Assembly (NCBI GenBank): GCA_030844895.1
Contig: CM061229.1
Location: forward strand, 137,919,206-137,983,205
Origin: Ambrosia x helenae
Taxonomy: Eukaryota > Streptophyta > Magnoliopsida > Asterales > Asteraceae
DNA: 64,000 nucleotides
Reading direction: 5' to 3'
The notes beneath the pieces are model-generated. The model saw nothing but the letters and a program-made list of their open reading frames with translations. It was not told the origin of the DNA and ran no database searches. The position numbers and the translations under genes are program-made. Below, one piece after another: positions 1 through 12,827 of this stretch; within the stretch, counting starts at the first letter, position 1; every line of letters begins with the position of its first letter.

Positions 1-99
1 GTAAATATCCTCTAGCATCGGCTCAGTGGTCCGCTAGGTTCAACTACCTAATTTGTGTAGCACATTAGACCTATCTTAGTTCTTTTTAGTTTTTACTAG

Positions 100-472
100 C
101 TGGGTTTTAAAAAGCGTGCCTGAGGCGCGAGGGGCAACAAGGCGTTGCCTAGGGTGCCTCAGGGATCTGTGCTTACCCATTTTCCCGAAAGCGCAAGAAA
201 AAACACATTTTTTGACTTTAATTTTTGGTTTTTGGCCATGAGGTGCGCCTCTCATACACCATGTGTTTTTATGCTTAAAATGTTGTACCTTGGTGTTTTT
301 GGCTTGTACATATTGGTAAAATCATTTAAAAATCTTATTTATAGCTATATTTTGGGTAAATGAAGCTAAAAACCTATGAGATATATAAAAAAAATTATAG
401 AATTAGTGCGCGCTTTGGGTACGAAAAGCCCACCGCTTTTGCGCTTAGACCTCGTCGCTTTTTAAAACCAAG
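100..472. mobile_element. hAT-like MITE, copy A
   Basis: The ends are inverted repeats: CTGGGTTTTAAAAAGCG on the left and CGCTTTTTAAAACCAAG on the right. An 8-bp direct repeat TTTACTAG flanks it (92-99 and 473-480). Inverted termini plus an 8-bp target duplication fit the hAT superfamily. It has no coding capacity. A second copy with the same ends and interior lies at 47155-47535. If the AHL gene at 735 continues leftwards, this copy sits in one of its introns. The rest of 1-734 is AT-rich sequence without a recognisable exon. Confidence 0.75.
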
Positions 473-734
473 TTTACTAGTTGTGGCTTTATAAAAGTGC
501 TATGTTATATTGCTTAGAAAGTTTTATCTTTTACCTTTTAAGTATGTATAATGTACTTAATGGTTAATTTCCAAGTGAAAGTTATGCTCACCCATTTTGG
601 TAACTGTGAATGGATGTATTTTTTGTTGTAATCATGTTACTTGTTTTGATAATTTTTACGTTACAGTTTACAATATGCTATCTTTTATATGGAACATGCT
701 TAACGTTTCCTGATTCCTATTATTATTGTAACAG

Positions 735-3193
735 GATATATGCTCAACGATGGTGTCATTTTCACAACAAGGACCTCGTACAGTATGTATTTTATCTGCC
801 AATGGTGCCATCAGCAATGTCACACTTCGCCAGCCAGCATCGTCTGGTGGTACTGTAACTTATGAGGTTTATACTTTTACTTACTCCTCTTTTATACTAT
901 ACATACAGTTTTCAAGACATTACAATTTAAGTTCTTATGAATACGAGTACGCTGAGTATTTTACCTATTGCTCAAATTAGTGGTTTCTGTTTGTGATACT
1001 TAAACGGTAACAAAGTTTCACCTTATGTCACTTAAACACCAAATAAGGGGTTTAACTACTCTCGCTTTAATTGCGTTTCATCTAGCTTCAATTTACACAC
1101 CAAGCATTCACACCATTTTGGTGTAAAAGGAGTATATTTCTTTCTCCAACTCTATTTTTTTCTTCAATCCCTCCAATAGCAAAGCTAAGGTAGAGTCTGA
1201 GGGGGTAAGATGTAGACAACCTTACCTCTACCTTGTAGGAATGGAGAGACTGCTTCTAGTAAGACCCCTGACTCGATAGTAGTTTTGCATCAAGTCTTGG
1301 ACATAAGGCACATAACACTCAGCACTTGGGACAGAGACCGATTGGTGCATGTACCCATAGTTACCTAAATCGCGGTTCGCAACGGTACGGGTACGCGGTA
1401 CGAATACGCAATTCGCTAGGCTGGATGAATTCGGTACGGAGGGGGGTAGGCTCATTTCGGTACGAACCGGTACGGTGTTCCACCGAGTCCAGTACAGTGT
1501 GCCTAAATTAAAACATAAATACCTATTTATAATTTTTATATTTATATATTTAATGTTAATTTTATACTTTTTTACAATAAATTTATAAGTTAAAGTACCA
1601 AATGTAAACTAGTAAAGATAGAGGGGTTAGATGTTTAAATACACAAAGTTACTTTACCCTTTTTAAATAAAAAAATTACAAATTTTAGGGAAAACACATG
1701 TAAACTGATAAAAGTAGAGGGGCTAAATGTTGAAATATCCATGCATATCTAACCCTAATATGCTAAAAGAACAGATGTGAGCCGCTCTCTCTGCTTCCTG
1801 CTTCTTCTTCCTTCTTCTTTTTCCCTTCTCTTCCAGAATTCTAGCAGAAAACATCGTGCCATTCGCGTTTCCAATACTATCCACACACCTATAAAATCGA
1901 TTCCTTGAACGTACCACACAACGATTGGATCGACTGGAGGTCCGATTTCAGTCGCGTACCGGAGGCGATTTGGTACGTAACGACTTCCGATCTGGTACAT
2001 CGCGATCCAGTACGAAAAACGTGGCTATGTGAGCGATTTAGGTAACTATGCATGTACCCGTTGTCTTTCGGCTATCAATGCCACCACTTGATGCATGATT
2101 AAACATCCACCGCTTTTAACGTTATTTTCAGGAAACTAGTAAAATAACGTTAAAATTAGTGCAATTTTACTTTTTCCCCTTGAGGGTCCACACATATCTA
2201 CATTATATGTGCACACCGCAAGCTAATTGGTTTTTTTAATATGAAATTAGGAACACACGTAAAATTTATATTTACTTTGTTTAAAGAAAAACTAATTACC
2301 TTACCCATTATTAACAATTATAGATAGATAAACATGGAACTTAAAAAATCTATATAAGGGGCTCTTGATGAGATTTTGGAAACCATAGTTTATCGTGATT
2401 TTACTTTTACCTTTTATGTTTAACTGCTTTAGGTGAAGAGACTCTTGTGTAATTGATTCTTTATGTTTAGTTAACCACTTAACCGTTTTAGTTCAACCAT
2501 TTTGATTAGTTGGGAGATAAAACACACAACTCAAATTAACCCGTTTGTAGTTAATACTCCATCACATATTACTAAATATCTGTTTCATTTCATGTTGTAA
2601 ACTTCAGGGACGGTTTGAGATAATATCATTATCAGGTTCCTTTGTGTACTCAGAAAGTGACGGTAATAGCAAACCTAGTGGATTAAGTGTTTCCCTTGCT
2701 GGTTCAGATGGCCGAGTTTTGGGTGGCAGTGTTGCTGGGATGTTGGTCGCGGCATCACCTATACAGGTCCCTCTCCTTCCCTCTCTCTATACACACACAC
2801 CAGACGCTATACTATGTGTGTATATTAACGATGGTCTGTGTATCAGGTTATCGTCGGTAGCTTCATTGCAGAGGCAAAGAAACCGAAATCTAGTGCTGGG
2901 CCATCACCAGTTGCACCACAAAACATGTTGAGTTTCGGCGGCGGCGGTGGTGGTGGAGGGGCGGTTCCTGGTATAAGTCCTCCGTCTGAAGGTCCATCAA
3001 GCGAATCATCCGATGAAAGCGGGAGCAGCCCTCTTCATAGAATCCCTGGCTCCTATAACAATGCTACCCACACCAACACCAACACCAACAGCAGCAACAT
3101 CAGCAGCCGTCGCAACCACAGCACATGCAAAATCTTCCCATGTACTCAAACATGGGCTGGCCTAGCTCCACCATGAACATGCTCCCTAATTGA
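735..3193 (+). CDS. AHL: AHL (AT-hook motif nuclear-localized) gene, 3' exons, intron-containing class, tail frame-shifted
   Basis: Three exons are visible: 735-866, 2608-2766 and 2847-3176/3193, all in phase 0 with AG before and GT after the internal boundaries. They encode most of a PPC/DUF296 domain: VCILSANGAISNVTLRQP in the first, GRFEIISLSGSF and GGSVAGMLVAASPIQ in the second, VIVGSFIAEAKK in the third. The third also holds a glycine run and the SSESSDESGSSPLHR motif seen in intron-bearing AHLs. The AT-hook exons must lie before base 1. AHL proteins are nuclear, bind AT-rich minor-groove DNA and oligomerise through PPC. Near 3055-3090 the frame changes: one frame runs to a stop at 3174-3176, while a Gln/His-rich tail ending MYSNMGWPSSTMNMLPN lies in another frame and stops at 3191-3193. 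That indel is either a real lesion or a sequence error in low complexity. Intron 867-2607 holds a MITE. Confidence 0.85.
1357..2049. mobile_element. Mutator-like MITE in the AHL intron
   Basis: The element starts ATAGTTACCTAAATCGC and ends with its exact reverse complement, so the terminal inverted repeat is 17 bp perfect. The 10-bp target duplication GCATGTACCC is intact on both sides (1347-1356 and 2050-2059). A 9-10 bp duplication is typical of MULEs. The interior carries GGTACG-rich stretches near both ends and no transposase. It lies inside the 1.7-kb intron of the AHL gene, in no fixed orientation. Confidence 0.85.
2114..2155. repeat. Perfect 15-bp inverted repeat in AHL intron
   Basis: Arms TTTTAACGTTATTTT (2114-2128) and AAAATAACGTTAAAA (2141-2155) are exact reverse complements around a 12-base loop. 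The structure could form a hairpin in the pre-mRNA of the AHL gene. It may be a remnant of a small element. No flanking duplication was identified. Confidence 0.6.
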
Positions 3194-4562
3194 CTACAAA
3201 TTCCAAATTTATCTACAATAAATCCGACATCATGAGGATGATGGTAGTTGCGGTGGTGGTGGTGCTTGTAGCATCTAGTATACAGTTCGTTCCTTTCATA
3301 TGCTAACGCGCGTTATGCTTGAAAACAATCTTTTTTATTTTCAAGATTTCAAAAAAAATTTCTTCCCTTAACTTTTCCTGTGGATTAGTCTTGAATCAGT
3401 GATTGAACTTGGTTAGTTGATTAGCATAAGATATTAATCTATCTATTAGTAAAGTATCTATGTGAAGCTTTGTTTGGAAATCAAGATTGAATGTACTTCT
3501 AGAATAAAAAATGTGGTTTATTTTTGTTTCATAGTCTTACTGGTTCGGTTCGGTTTGTGTCGGTTTTGGGCTCAAACCAAACGAAACCGAAACCACACTA
3601 AGGCCGATCGCTTTCCGTTTTTGATTCTGCATATGGGTTAGGTTAGGCTTGGTTAATCTATGATTAATGTTTAATGATCTCTAAACGAGCCTGGACATAG
3701 TGGGCTTGGGCTGGTTTGTTTATCTAGAGTTGTAACAATATCAGTTTGGGTCTACCTAGCCGGTTTAAAACCCGGCCCGCTACACCTGAAAACCGCTATA
3801 GCCCAACTTGGTTTGGACCTAACTCAGCCTGCTGATTTGTAATCAATTTGGAATTGTACCAAAAAATCGATTTGGACCCTGTTTCGATAGGTTAAAAATC
3901 GGGTTGTAATTAAAAAAACCGGTTTGGCACCACAAATAAAGTTATTTGTAGCCAAGGAAATTACAATAAGACCGCCCGGTTAATGATATTTTGACAGTGA
4001 TGGTTCCATTAAACTTTTAACCATTTAGCTAATAAGGGGTGCTGAACCATTCAGACACTCTTAATGATTCAGCGCTTAATCAGCCAGATTTTACCAAATA
4101 GCCCTTACTGATATTTTGAGACTTACATAGACAGTTTTAGGTAAAAAAAAATATAATTTATTTTAAAAATATTAGAAATTCATAACTAATTTTGTTTGGT
4201 TAATGATATAATAACTATGCGTAAGCCTATGTCTACTGTAATGCATTCACTTCCATATCCATAGAGATCTATTTCTATTTAACCCCTATAACCAAATGTT
4301 TCTTCATTGACGCATAATTACTGCTAGAAAAAAAAGGCCCGATAGGTACAAATCCCGAAAGTGAAGTCTCGTCTCTTTGTTTGTATCAAAAACACTAACC
4401 AGAACACGAACTTGCTTTCTATCTCCTAAGCCGAATATCGTCTCTTTGTCTGTATGTTAGTACTAACCTGAGCACGGTTTTAATCATATCCGGAAGTGCT
4501 TAATAATTACATCTCATTTTTGAGTTTAAGCGGATAAGAATACCGATAGTCATGGTAGAATA
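3194..4562. other. Intergenic region 3' of the AHL gene
   Basis: No gene is seen. It begins with the presumed 3' UTR of the AHL gene, including a GGTGGTGGTG run near 3250. Stretches at 3540-3600 and 3750-3920 are rich in GGTTCGGTT and AACCGG motifs in both orientations, a common plant intergenic repeat. At 4030-4080 are CTGAACCATTCAG-like motifs resembling a small MITE interior, but ends were not defined. Confidence 0.5.
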
Positions 4563-5562
4563 TCTATATCTATACTATATTATAAAGAAGGAAAGATGCT
4601 TACAAATGTTTAAAACCTAAATGTCATGTACACATCTTTTATAATAACCTTCAATTATCATTAATCTATATCTATAATCTATATTATATTATAAAGCATT
4701 TGAGAAAGGTATCAAACAAAATTAAATAATTACTACATTTTTTTTAAAAAAATACACTTTTATATAAAAAAATTATATATAACAAAATTATACAAAAAGG
4801 TTTCTACATATACAAATATATACCTATACACCTTAAAAAATTGTAAGAATCAATAAAAGTATAACTTTACGTAAAAATAAAAATTATGTGATGCATTTTC
4901 TTTAAAAAAAAGTGTGCGTATGAATTGGTTCACGAACCCAAACCGAACCAAAACTGGTTTGGACACGAATTGGTTTGGAACAGGTTCGGTTCCTATAAAA
5001 AACGATTTGTGCACATCTATAAAGTTCTTAGGTTGGGATGTCTTATCTGGAATATTTTCAACTAACCTAACTTTCAATTTCACTTTCCGATGCCACTGAT
5101 AGAATTTTATGGTGCACTTGATTAGCACTTGTATTGCATTGCTTTTATCATGTAGAAAAACTTATGGGTATGCTTCTTTGCAGGTTGATTACATATGAGT
5201 CGTTCCAACATTATCTTAATGTGAATCTTATAAAGGTCCCTATCATTTCTTCTCCCCGGCAATCTCTCCAGATTTGGCACTTTCAACATATTGAGTAGGA
5301 CTATTAGTATAATAATGTTGCTAATGAGTCAAACCGTTGCTTTGATTTTTTTTACCAGCACGTAGGTCAAATTGCATATGGTATATAGAACGTAGCATGT
5401 TATCACGTCTCCTTGTAGCCTTTAAAAACATACCCCACTGCGTAGCACAAGTGCTTACAAACATACACATTACATATTAATTCTTTTAATCGTTTTATCG
5501 TTTGAATTACGCTTCCGCCCTATATTGTCGACTCCGCCGCAACGCACGGGTTTCCTGCTAGT
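4563..5562 (+). mobile_element. Nonautonomous Helitron, 1000 bp
   Basis: The 5' end reads A|TCTATATCTATACTATAT followed by TATAAAG, a familiar plant Helitron start. The 3' end has a GC-rich stretch (CCGCCGCAACGCACGGG) shortly before CTAGT|T. Helitrons insert between A and T without target duplication, begin TC and end CTRR after a hairpin, so both ends agree. A second start-like sequence at about 4670 suggests an internal duplication or a nested copy. There is no RepHel coding. Around 4915-5000 it carries a GGTTCGG/CCGAACC repeat. Confidence 0.65.
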
Positions 5563-6640
5563 TTATCATAATGCTAAATAAATGAACAAAAAGTGTGTTT
5601 TGACATGTCCGTATACTGAAATGATTCTCTTACCCGTGATACTCACAACCTTATTGTTTGTGAATATTTATTTAATGTTTATACTTTTAAAAATTAAAAA
5701 ATATACCAAAAAGAATTTGTGTGTTTTAGCTTAAACTTTGAAAAATATAAAAAGATTTTGTTTTCCTCTTTATTTTTTATTAACCGACGTTGGAATACTA
5801 ACATGTTTGATCAATTTTCGAAAAGCAAAGCTAAAACACAACTGGTCACAAATTTTAAGGGCCATAAATGTCAATTTGGAAAGTTGAACGGCTAAAGTTT
5901 GACAAGTTTATAAGTTTAGGGTTGAAAATGCAAATTTTCAAAAGTTTAGGGTTTAAAATGGAAAGGTTTGAAAGTTATGGGTTAAAATTGTAGTTTTTGA
6001 AAAGTTCAGATGATAGAATGAGCCATTTGCCTAAACTTATCAAGCGAGTGAGACATTCTACCCAAACAAAAATAAAGACTTTGTTATCTATTTCAGAAAG
6101 TTAAGGAATAGAATGGGCTATTCGTCTGAAAGTTCCAAATGAATGACCCATTCTACTCAAAAGAGGTTGAAATAAGGACATGAATTGACATTCCTAAAAC
6201 TTCATGGTCCGGAATGATCCATTCACCTCATCAGATGGAGGATAAGGGTTGGAATGAAACATTTTAGAAACTTAAGGGATTGAAATGAGCCATTGGCTTG
6301 CTAACAAAGAGGCGAATGAGTGTCGTTCGCCCCAAAAGTTAAACTCTGGAAATTTTGTTTATGTTTGGATTTTTGTCATTGTTAACATGTGTTGTAGTTT
6401 GTGGAGTTATGGAAAAAATTTCCTACAGGTTTGAAACACAACATTTGTGTTCATCTTGAATCAACGACAAAGTATGAAGTTGAATATGCAGAAATCACCA
6501 AGAATTCAGTTTGCCATTTTCTAACGATAAGCCGCCAACCATCCTCTCCACAACCTGAACATGAACCTCTCCACAACCTAAACATGAACCTGAACTACAT
6601 GTACCCGATATTCCATCTTCAGAGTAATTAGATCGTTGAT
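5563..6640. repeat. Degenerate intergenic repeats with GAATGAGCCATTC motifs
   Basis: Between about 5860 and 6330 related phrases recur with loose spacing: AAAGTTTAGGGTT, GAATGAGCCATT, GAATGACCCATTC, GAATGATCCATTC. The block looks like decayed tandem repeats or an old LTR. A small open frame follows at 6401-6631 with no recognised domain; I do not call it a gene. Confidence 0.4.
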
Positions 6641-9425
6641 TGACGTCGCGTGGTCAATAAAAAACAAGTGAAAATATAGTATAGTGCAAGTGAGTCGTCT
6701 CCACAGGGAATCGGTGGACAATTGCAGTTTTATGTACTTAGCTATTAAATTAAAGACCTAATTGTTTTGTTGTTTGCTTGGAAATTTAGAAAAAAAACGA
6801 AATTAAAAAGTTTTAAACAATAATGAGAAAGTCGTAACCCCACCGGATTTCCGGTTCAATGATTTACCAAAACCTAGTCAAATGATATGATACCACATAC
6901 ACATGGCATTGTTAATTAGTTTTAAACCAAGTAATAATCAAACACAAGTTTTTAATAATAACTTGTACAATCTAATTACCAAACCACATGCATCAATTAC
7001 CCACCCGATAATCAAACTGATCACAATGCAAGAAAACCGAATGCGAATGATCAAAGACCAATAATTGCAAAACACATGAATTGTTTAAATGATTAAAACC
7101 ACAACTATTCTTCGAACAATGAAAAACAATCCCAAATACCAAATTGAACAAGTTTAAGGTTTCACATACGAACCGTACACTTAGAGGTGATTACATAAGT
7201 GTTTAGCCGCTCATGGTAGTAGTAAATAACACGAAAGATTGATAACTACTGTTGAACATGATGATCTTGCTTGAATGATGTCAATTGTAATGAAGCTCCA
7301 AATTGCCTCCAAGGATGGTTCTTTTCGATAAAAGACAACTTCATAGTCCTAGGGTCGAAAACCTCACTTTTATACCTTCACAAAACCTAACTTCCTTTTT
7401 CCCCGTATACGCGCCGTAAGCTATGCTTGAGTAGTCGTAGCTTACGGTTCAGATGGACTGTTCTTGTTGCCGATTTACACCGTATGCTACACCTTGTATC
7501 CTTCTCCTACGGTTCCACCCTGCTGAATTGAATATTTTGAAGGCTCTTTCTCAACCGTAACCTACGATGTACACATCGTAGGCTACAACATGTCTTTACA
7601 ATTGCATCAACTCCATTTTCTTCTTAAAAGTCATCATCCAAACATCCCCAAAAACTCGTTTCTTCTCATCTAAGCACCTTTCCAACTCCAATTCACTTCA
7701 ATTAAGATCCCGAACACTTCAATACCTTCGAACCTTCACCCTTAGACACTATGCTTCATCACAGTTGGCTCTAATTCCTTCCAATTTCGCTATTAAACCT
7801 GAAACATTCCAAACTTGCGTATTATCTTATTCATCATATATAACCATCAAAACCACATAAAAAACACATAGTTAAACACATTATTGAACATGCACTACCC
7901 CTTCCATCAATCGTGGTAAATCTCTAATTAGAAGCTGAAGAAGATATGTGAATCGAGAAGTGAAAGTAAATTTGATGAAACTGTTGATAATTGTTTGTTA
8001 GCTCTACGTCACAGAACTGAAAAACGAAGACAACAGAGGCTCCTTGAATCCCCAAGGTCTCAAAGCTAGTACAAGAGCAAGACGAGATCTCATCAAGCAA
8101 CGACACAAGCGAAAACAAAAAGTATTCAAGTCTTAAGGGAAAGTTTGTAAATGCACCGTTGTGTGCCCCCCCAGTTGAAGAATGCAAGATTTTGAAGATT
8201 TGATGAGCTAAAGCTTTTAAAGACGGAAGATCACTAGCTAGGTCAAAGGGTGAGTTTGTAAATGCACTTTGTGTATGTCCAAAGCTAGTGATAGGTTTAT
8301 ACTAGTTGCTTTCTATGTTTAATGCGTAATTGGCAGAGTTAATTTGGTCATTTGTAACTCTTATGTTTAGTGTAGAATGAGTCCTGGGCGAATGGACCCA
8401 TTCGCCTGGACGCATGGGCGAACAAGAGGTGCACCTATTAATAGGTGACTTGCGCTCCTCATTTTCTAACTCTTGCTTTGATCTGTACTAAGTACAATGG
8501 TGAAGCCCTACCGAAATTGTGTTAGAGATACAATGAGGTGTTAGTCTTTACTGTTATTGTTTCTAACCAACTATCAAAAGCGCGCACCATCATATGAGTC
8601 GAACACTCGGAATCAATTCTTGTTGTAGCGTACGTTCGAACGAGAAAACGGTCCTACAAAGGTGCTGCCTCTACTTATCATTTTCTTATTGGTTTGCTTA
8701 TTTTAAAAATCCACAAATTCAATGCCCATTTGTTAAAAGTCTAGGTTAACGGACTTATTTTTATGATTTTTCCAAATAAATGTTCCATCTTTAGATACAT
8801 ACTAGAAAGGAATAACATTCTAACATGGTGGAAAAGAGTTAACACATTTATAAATTTTTGACTTTCCAAATCTTTGTCGTTGGGAATCTAGTTAAGAAAC
8901 GAACCAAACATTGTAACCAAGTGTAAACGAATGAAAATTTGAAACGAAGATGTTTCAGGTTCCCAAGGTACTTGAAGCAGGCTTATGTACGTGTTTGTTT
9001 TAATAATTTACTTATTGTGATTCCCCATTAAGGTATGGTCCTATCTCTCTACTTCTGTAGTACTTATATGTCAAGTCCTTGACACAACAAACCTTTTCAC
9101 CCTAGGGTACGTATATGAAATATTATTTGAACTTCCTTTTCTGATATTCTGAGTTTTCATATGATTCTTTTGTTTCATGGTTTTCTTACCTAATTAGATT
9201 TATGTCCGTCTTATGGGTGCTTGTGCTCATTGAGGTAGATGATAAAATTGACATCTATGATCTACCTTTGTATAAGCTATCTAGTTGGACTAATTTTAAT
9301 ATTGGTAATAATTAAATTACTTCGGTTGGTATCTTTAGCATCGATAGCAACCCTCTTGGTACTTGGTAGCAACCTTTATTAGGATCACCACCAATCCTCG
9401 CGTTTATCCCAACGCCATTTCTAAG
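6641..9425. repeat. Unclassified repetitive region, probably retrotransposon-derived
   Basis: No gene is supported. At 6690-6720 a phrase ending CGTCTCCACAGGGAATCGG resembles a widespread plant repeat. At 7405-7590 several motifs of the type CGTAGCTTACGGT, ACCGTAAC and CCTACGATG recur in opposite orientations. At 8386-8430 GGGCGAATGGACCCATTCGCC is a near-palindrome with two further half-sites. At 8135 and 8250 the phrase GTTTGTAAATGCAC occurs twice. 8700-9425 is AT-rich without features. I could not find matched LTR ends. Confidence 0.4.
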
Positions 9426-9660
9426 TTTTTTTTTTGAACGGCTAGCGTAATTGGCTCCGAAGACACCCGCTACCTCTTTCAGGGCAAAAAGTTGATCTTA
9501 AACCCTGCCCAACCTCGAATGCTTCTCACTAGTGCACTCCTAATATGTACAGATTTCACACTTAGTAGGGATTGAAAACTCGGGACCTCCCCAGAAGGAA
9601 ACCCTTACGGGAAAAGTGCTATGTAGGGTGAAGGTGGATCACAGAGGAATAATTCCAGGT
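9426..9660 (-). mobile_element. SINE-like retroposon, degenerate
   Basis: On the minus strand the sequence ends AGCCGTTC followed by ten A (plus-strand T-run 9426-9435). A box-B-like stretch GAGTTTTCAATCC lies near 9570-9585. The same tail type (GCCGTTC-An or close) recurs at 10248 and 46965. No clear box A or target duplication is left. Confidence 0.4.
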
Positions 9661-10247
9661 ATGAATTGTCTAAGGTTAAAAGCAAGCTAGCAAGGCTAGC
9701 TAATGGAAAAGGGGTTCCCAAAAAGAAAGAACTCCCATGAGGTGCGAAACATAAGATTACACACTAAGTAGTTTTGTCTAGACTTTGATTAAAAAAAACC
9801 TTTAGTTAGTTGGAAATCCATTACAACCTACTGCTGTATTATCTTTCATTAAGGCTGAGTGCACAAGTACATGACAGGATATTACTTTGCTTTGTGTTCT
9901 GAATCCTGCAAAATGTCATGTATATTAAAGTTGATTTATATTCATAATGTACCTCTTGGTTAAGCTTTATTATTATTCTAGACGACACATGTTAACAAAG
10001 TTACAAAGGTGCTACCCATCTAGCTAAGTTAAAACATTTTATTGTCCGTGAATATTCACATGATATCCAAATAGCTAGATAGCTAGCTGGATATTGGCCA
10101 AAATTTTTTTAGAGTTGATGCTATGAAGAATGCTAATTCTTTTTAGTATTTTCTCTTAATTAATTAAGTCATATATCCTTGATTATGTGTCATCATCTTC
10201 ATATCAAGAGCTAGGATGGAATAAAAGGAAATGTCAGAAATATAACA

Positions 10248-10605
10248 TTTTTTTTGGACGGCTAATTACAACAGCAGACGATTGATTTCGCACTGCCACG
10301 ACAACAGCCCAGACCAAGCTCTGCCCCTCGGAACTTACGTTGTCTGAACTGGGCCCGCGTCCTCGAAGTATCAGACTTGGTCTTATGGTGTCCGCCCGGA
10401 AACCGTGTCGCCTCCACACGAACTGAATCGCTAGAGTAACTATCGGATTAAAACCGGGGGTGGCTCAGGATCATGTCCGGACCAGCCACGCCAACTGCGG
10501 GTCAAGACACATCACCATCATTGCCTTTGTCCCACAAATGCAACTCGTGGGGATCGAACCTGCACCTCTCCAAAGGAAAGGCATGCCTCCTACCACTTGG
10601 GCTAC
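10248..10605 (-). mobile_element. tRNA-derived SINE
   Basis: Read on the minus strand it has a tRNA-like head: box A TAGCCCAAGTGG (plus 10593-10604) and box B GGTTCGATCCCC (plus 10549-10560), spaced as in an internal pol III promoter. It then has a GC-richer body and ends AGCCGTCC followed by a run of A (plus 10248-10255). The flanks (ATATAACA and ATATTACT) match only weakly, so the insertion is old or the ends are off by a few bases. Confidence 0.65.
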
Positions 10606-12827
10606 ATATTACTTCTTAGTTTTATACACAGCTTTTTGCACATTAATTGTTAATTAACGAGACCATACATTCCAATTAAATGCAAATTACCCTTTCTGAT
10701 TTCTGCAACTTTCTATTGAATTGGTGTTATTAGTGCCTATACAACATAGTTATATATGTTTCTATGTCATTAAGTCATTGTCATGAGGTTTAACAACATA
10801 TTAACACCTCGTATGGTAAATTAACATGATAGGACGTAAATAGCGTAGATCACTTGATAATTAACATTGCGGTTCGATGGTTTGTAAAGGCACTTTTTTT
10901 ATCCATTCTGCTGTATTTGTTCCTCAAACATTTGTCAAGGTAATAAAGTCACCTTTTATCCTTCTTTTTGTGAACTCTTGTAGTTGGTAACAATGATATG
11001 TTTTGTCTATAACATACGACCAATATTGACGCATCGAGCTAGGATGATAACTGAGTGGGGTAACAATTTAATTCCCAACAAAAAACTTTATAACATAACG
11101 TCAACTTTTTATGTTCAATAAAACTTCTTTATGTAACATGTATCATTGTCCTTTGATTTGTTCGACTTCAACCATAGATATTCCAATACAAAATGAAAAC
11201 AAGTAATGTCTGTATCAATCATTTTCATGCCATGTCAACGATGTAACTAGAATAATTGTTTATGTATTTAAGTTCCATTATTAACAAATCATTAATAAAC
11301 ATATTGAACTCTGATAAGATTATTAATTAAGTTGACAACCGTTGCTTTGGCAACATTTGGTATTAGACTATGTATAACTTCTGAATTTTTTATACGAGCC
11401 TACGTTCGCGAGTTTATATATGCCCACGTGTACCTATCACTACGCACCAAAGTGCGCTCTCATTTTTATCATCTACAAGTCTTTAGACTCGAATGGATGA
11501 TCGTCATGAATTGAAGTCAAACCCTAATCCTAAAAATAAATGACTTTGAGAAGTTAATTATTTATATCCCCAAATTATGAGTTGGTAGCTTTGCACCAAC
11601 CACTCCTTTAATTCAAGGAATCTTGTTCTCCTAACCTCTCTTGCAAATGACACTTCATTGCCAGATTGAGCTATATATGGCTTTTCAATAGTTTATATAC
11701 TGATCATTAATCAATACCCAATAAAATACAAAAAAGGAAAATTATGTAAAGAGAAAGAGAAAGAATACAAAGAATGCCACTTTTACTTTTTCTGAGGCTC
11801 AAAGCTGTACATAACTTCATTCAACCTTATTCTTGGTAACCCTAAAGGCAGGTTATAATCATCACAAATACATCAATATTTCATAATAAGAACAAGAGTC
11901 TTGTGGTGTACCACAAACTTTAATTAAGGTTACTTAAAGATGACCATAAGACGTAGATGCTTGTTTAAGGAATCTAATTAAAGCATTATGGAAGCACGCT
12001 AACTATGGGCACTTGCTTGTTTAGTTCAACTTCAGTGATGATATACTTGATCGACGGATGCAAATACACTAATCGTACATCGTCGTAATATAAAACATAG
12101 TGGAGAATAAAGCACTTGGATGCGTAGATTTGTTCAATAAGAATAAAATTGGCTATAGTTTATCTTCATATTGCTTGAACGATTCTGACTAGTTTGGCAA
12201 TTTCGGTGGTTAATTTGAGAAATTAGATCTATCAAGCTGTCATGTAAATCAAATAAGTTTTAATTAGTTTGACAAGGAATGTAATGGACTAGGATTATAT
12301 ATACGCTTTTAGTTTTGTTAAAGATTAAATTAAGCATCCATTTGTGAGTTACAAATTGATAGAATATTAGAATGGCAATGAACTAAACTTTATTGTCACA
12401 ATAAAAAAAAAACACTTGCCAATTGTTGGAGGTGGCATGGCTTACTATATAGAGAAAAATAAGTTCTAGCTTAGGCCTCTCACATTTAAGGACCTCCGTT
12501 TACTAGATTGTATACTAAAATCATTCATCATTCTTCAATTATTTAAATATGATTCGGCTAGTTTGGTTTTGCCAAATATATTAGAAAGTGTTTGGGATAT
12601 TATTTCTGGCATTTATCCTGTGATTTTTTTATTTAAGTTTTTCTTTGTTTTGTGTTTCACAAAATGGATTTGAATATGAAATTTAGTGTTTAACTTCGTT
12701 TAATTTTCAATTTTAAGAAGGAGAAATAATCAATATATTTGGAAGGGCTTTCATTTTCACTCAAACTCTAATATGTGTGATATATCTCGTGCATTTTATA
12801 AATGAGTTGAATACACAAATGTTCTTT
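10606..12827. other. AT-rich intergenic DNA, nothing recognised
   Basis: Only short random open frames are present on both strands. No exon with protein family character, no tRNA and no clear element ends were seen. Confidence 0.5.

Noticed and set aside
6401..6631. 76-codon frame as a gene
   Set aside because: No recognisable domain, within decayed repeats, and no promoter or splice context.
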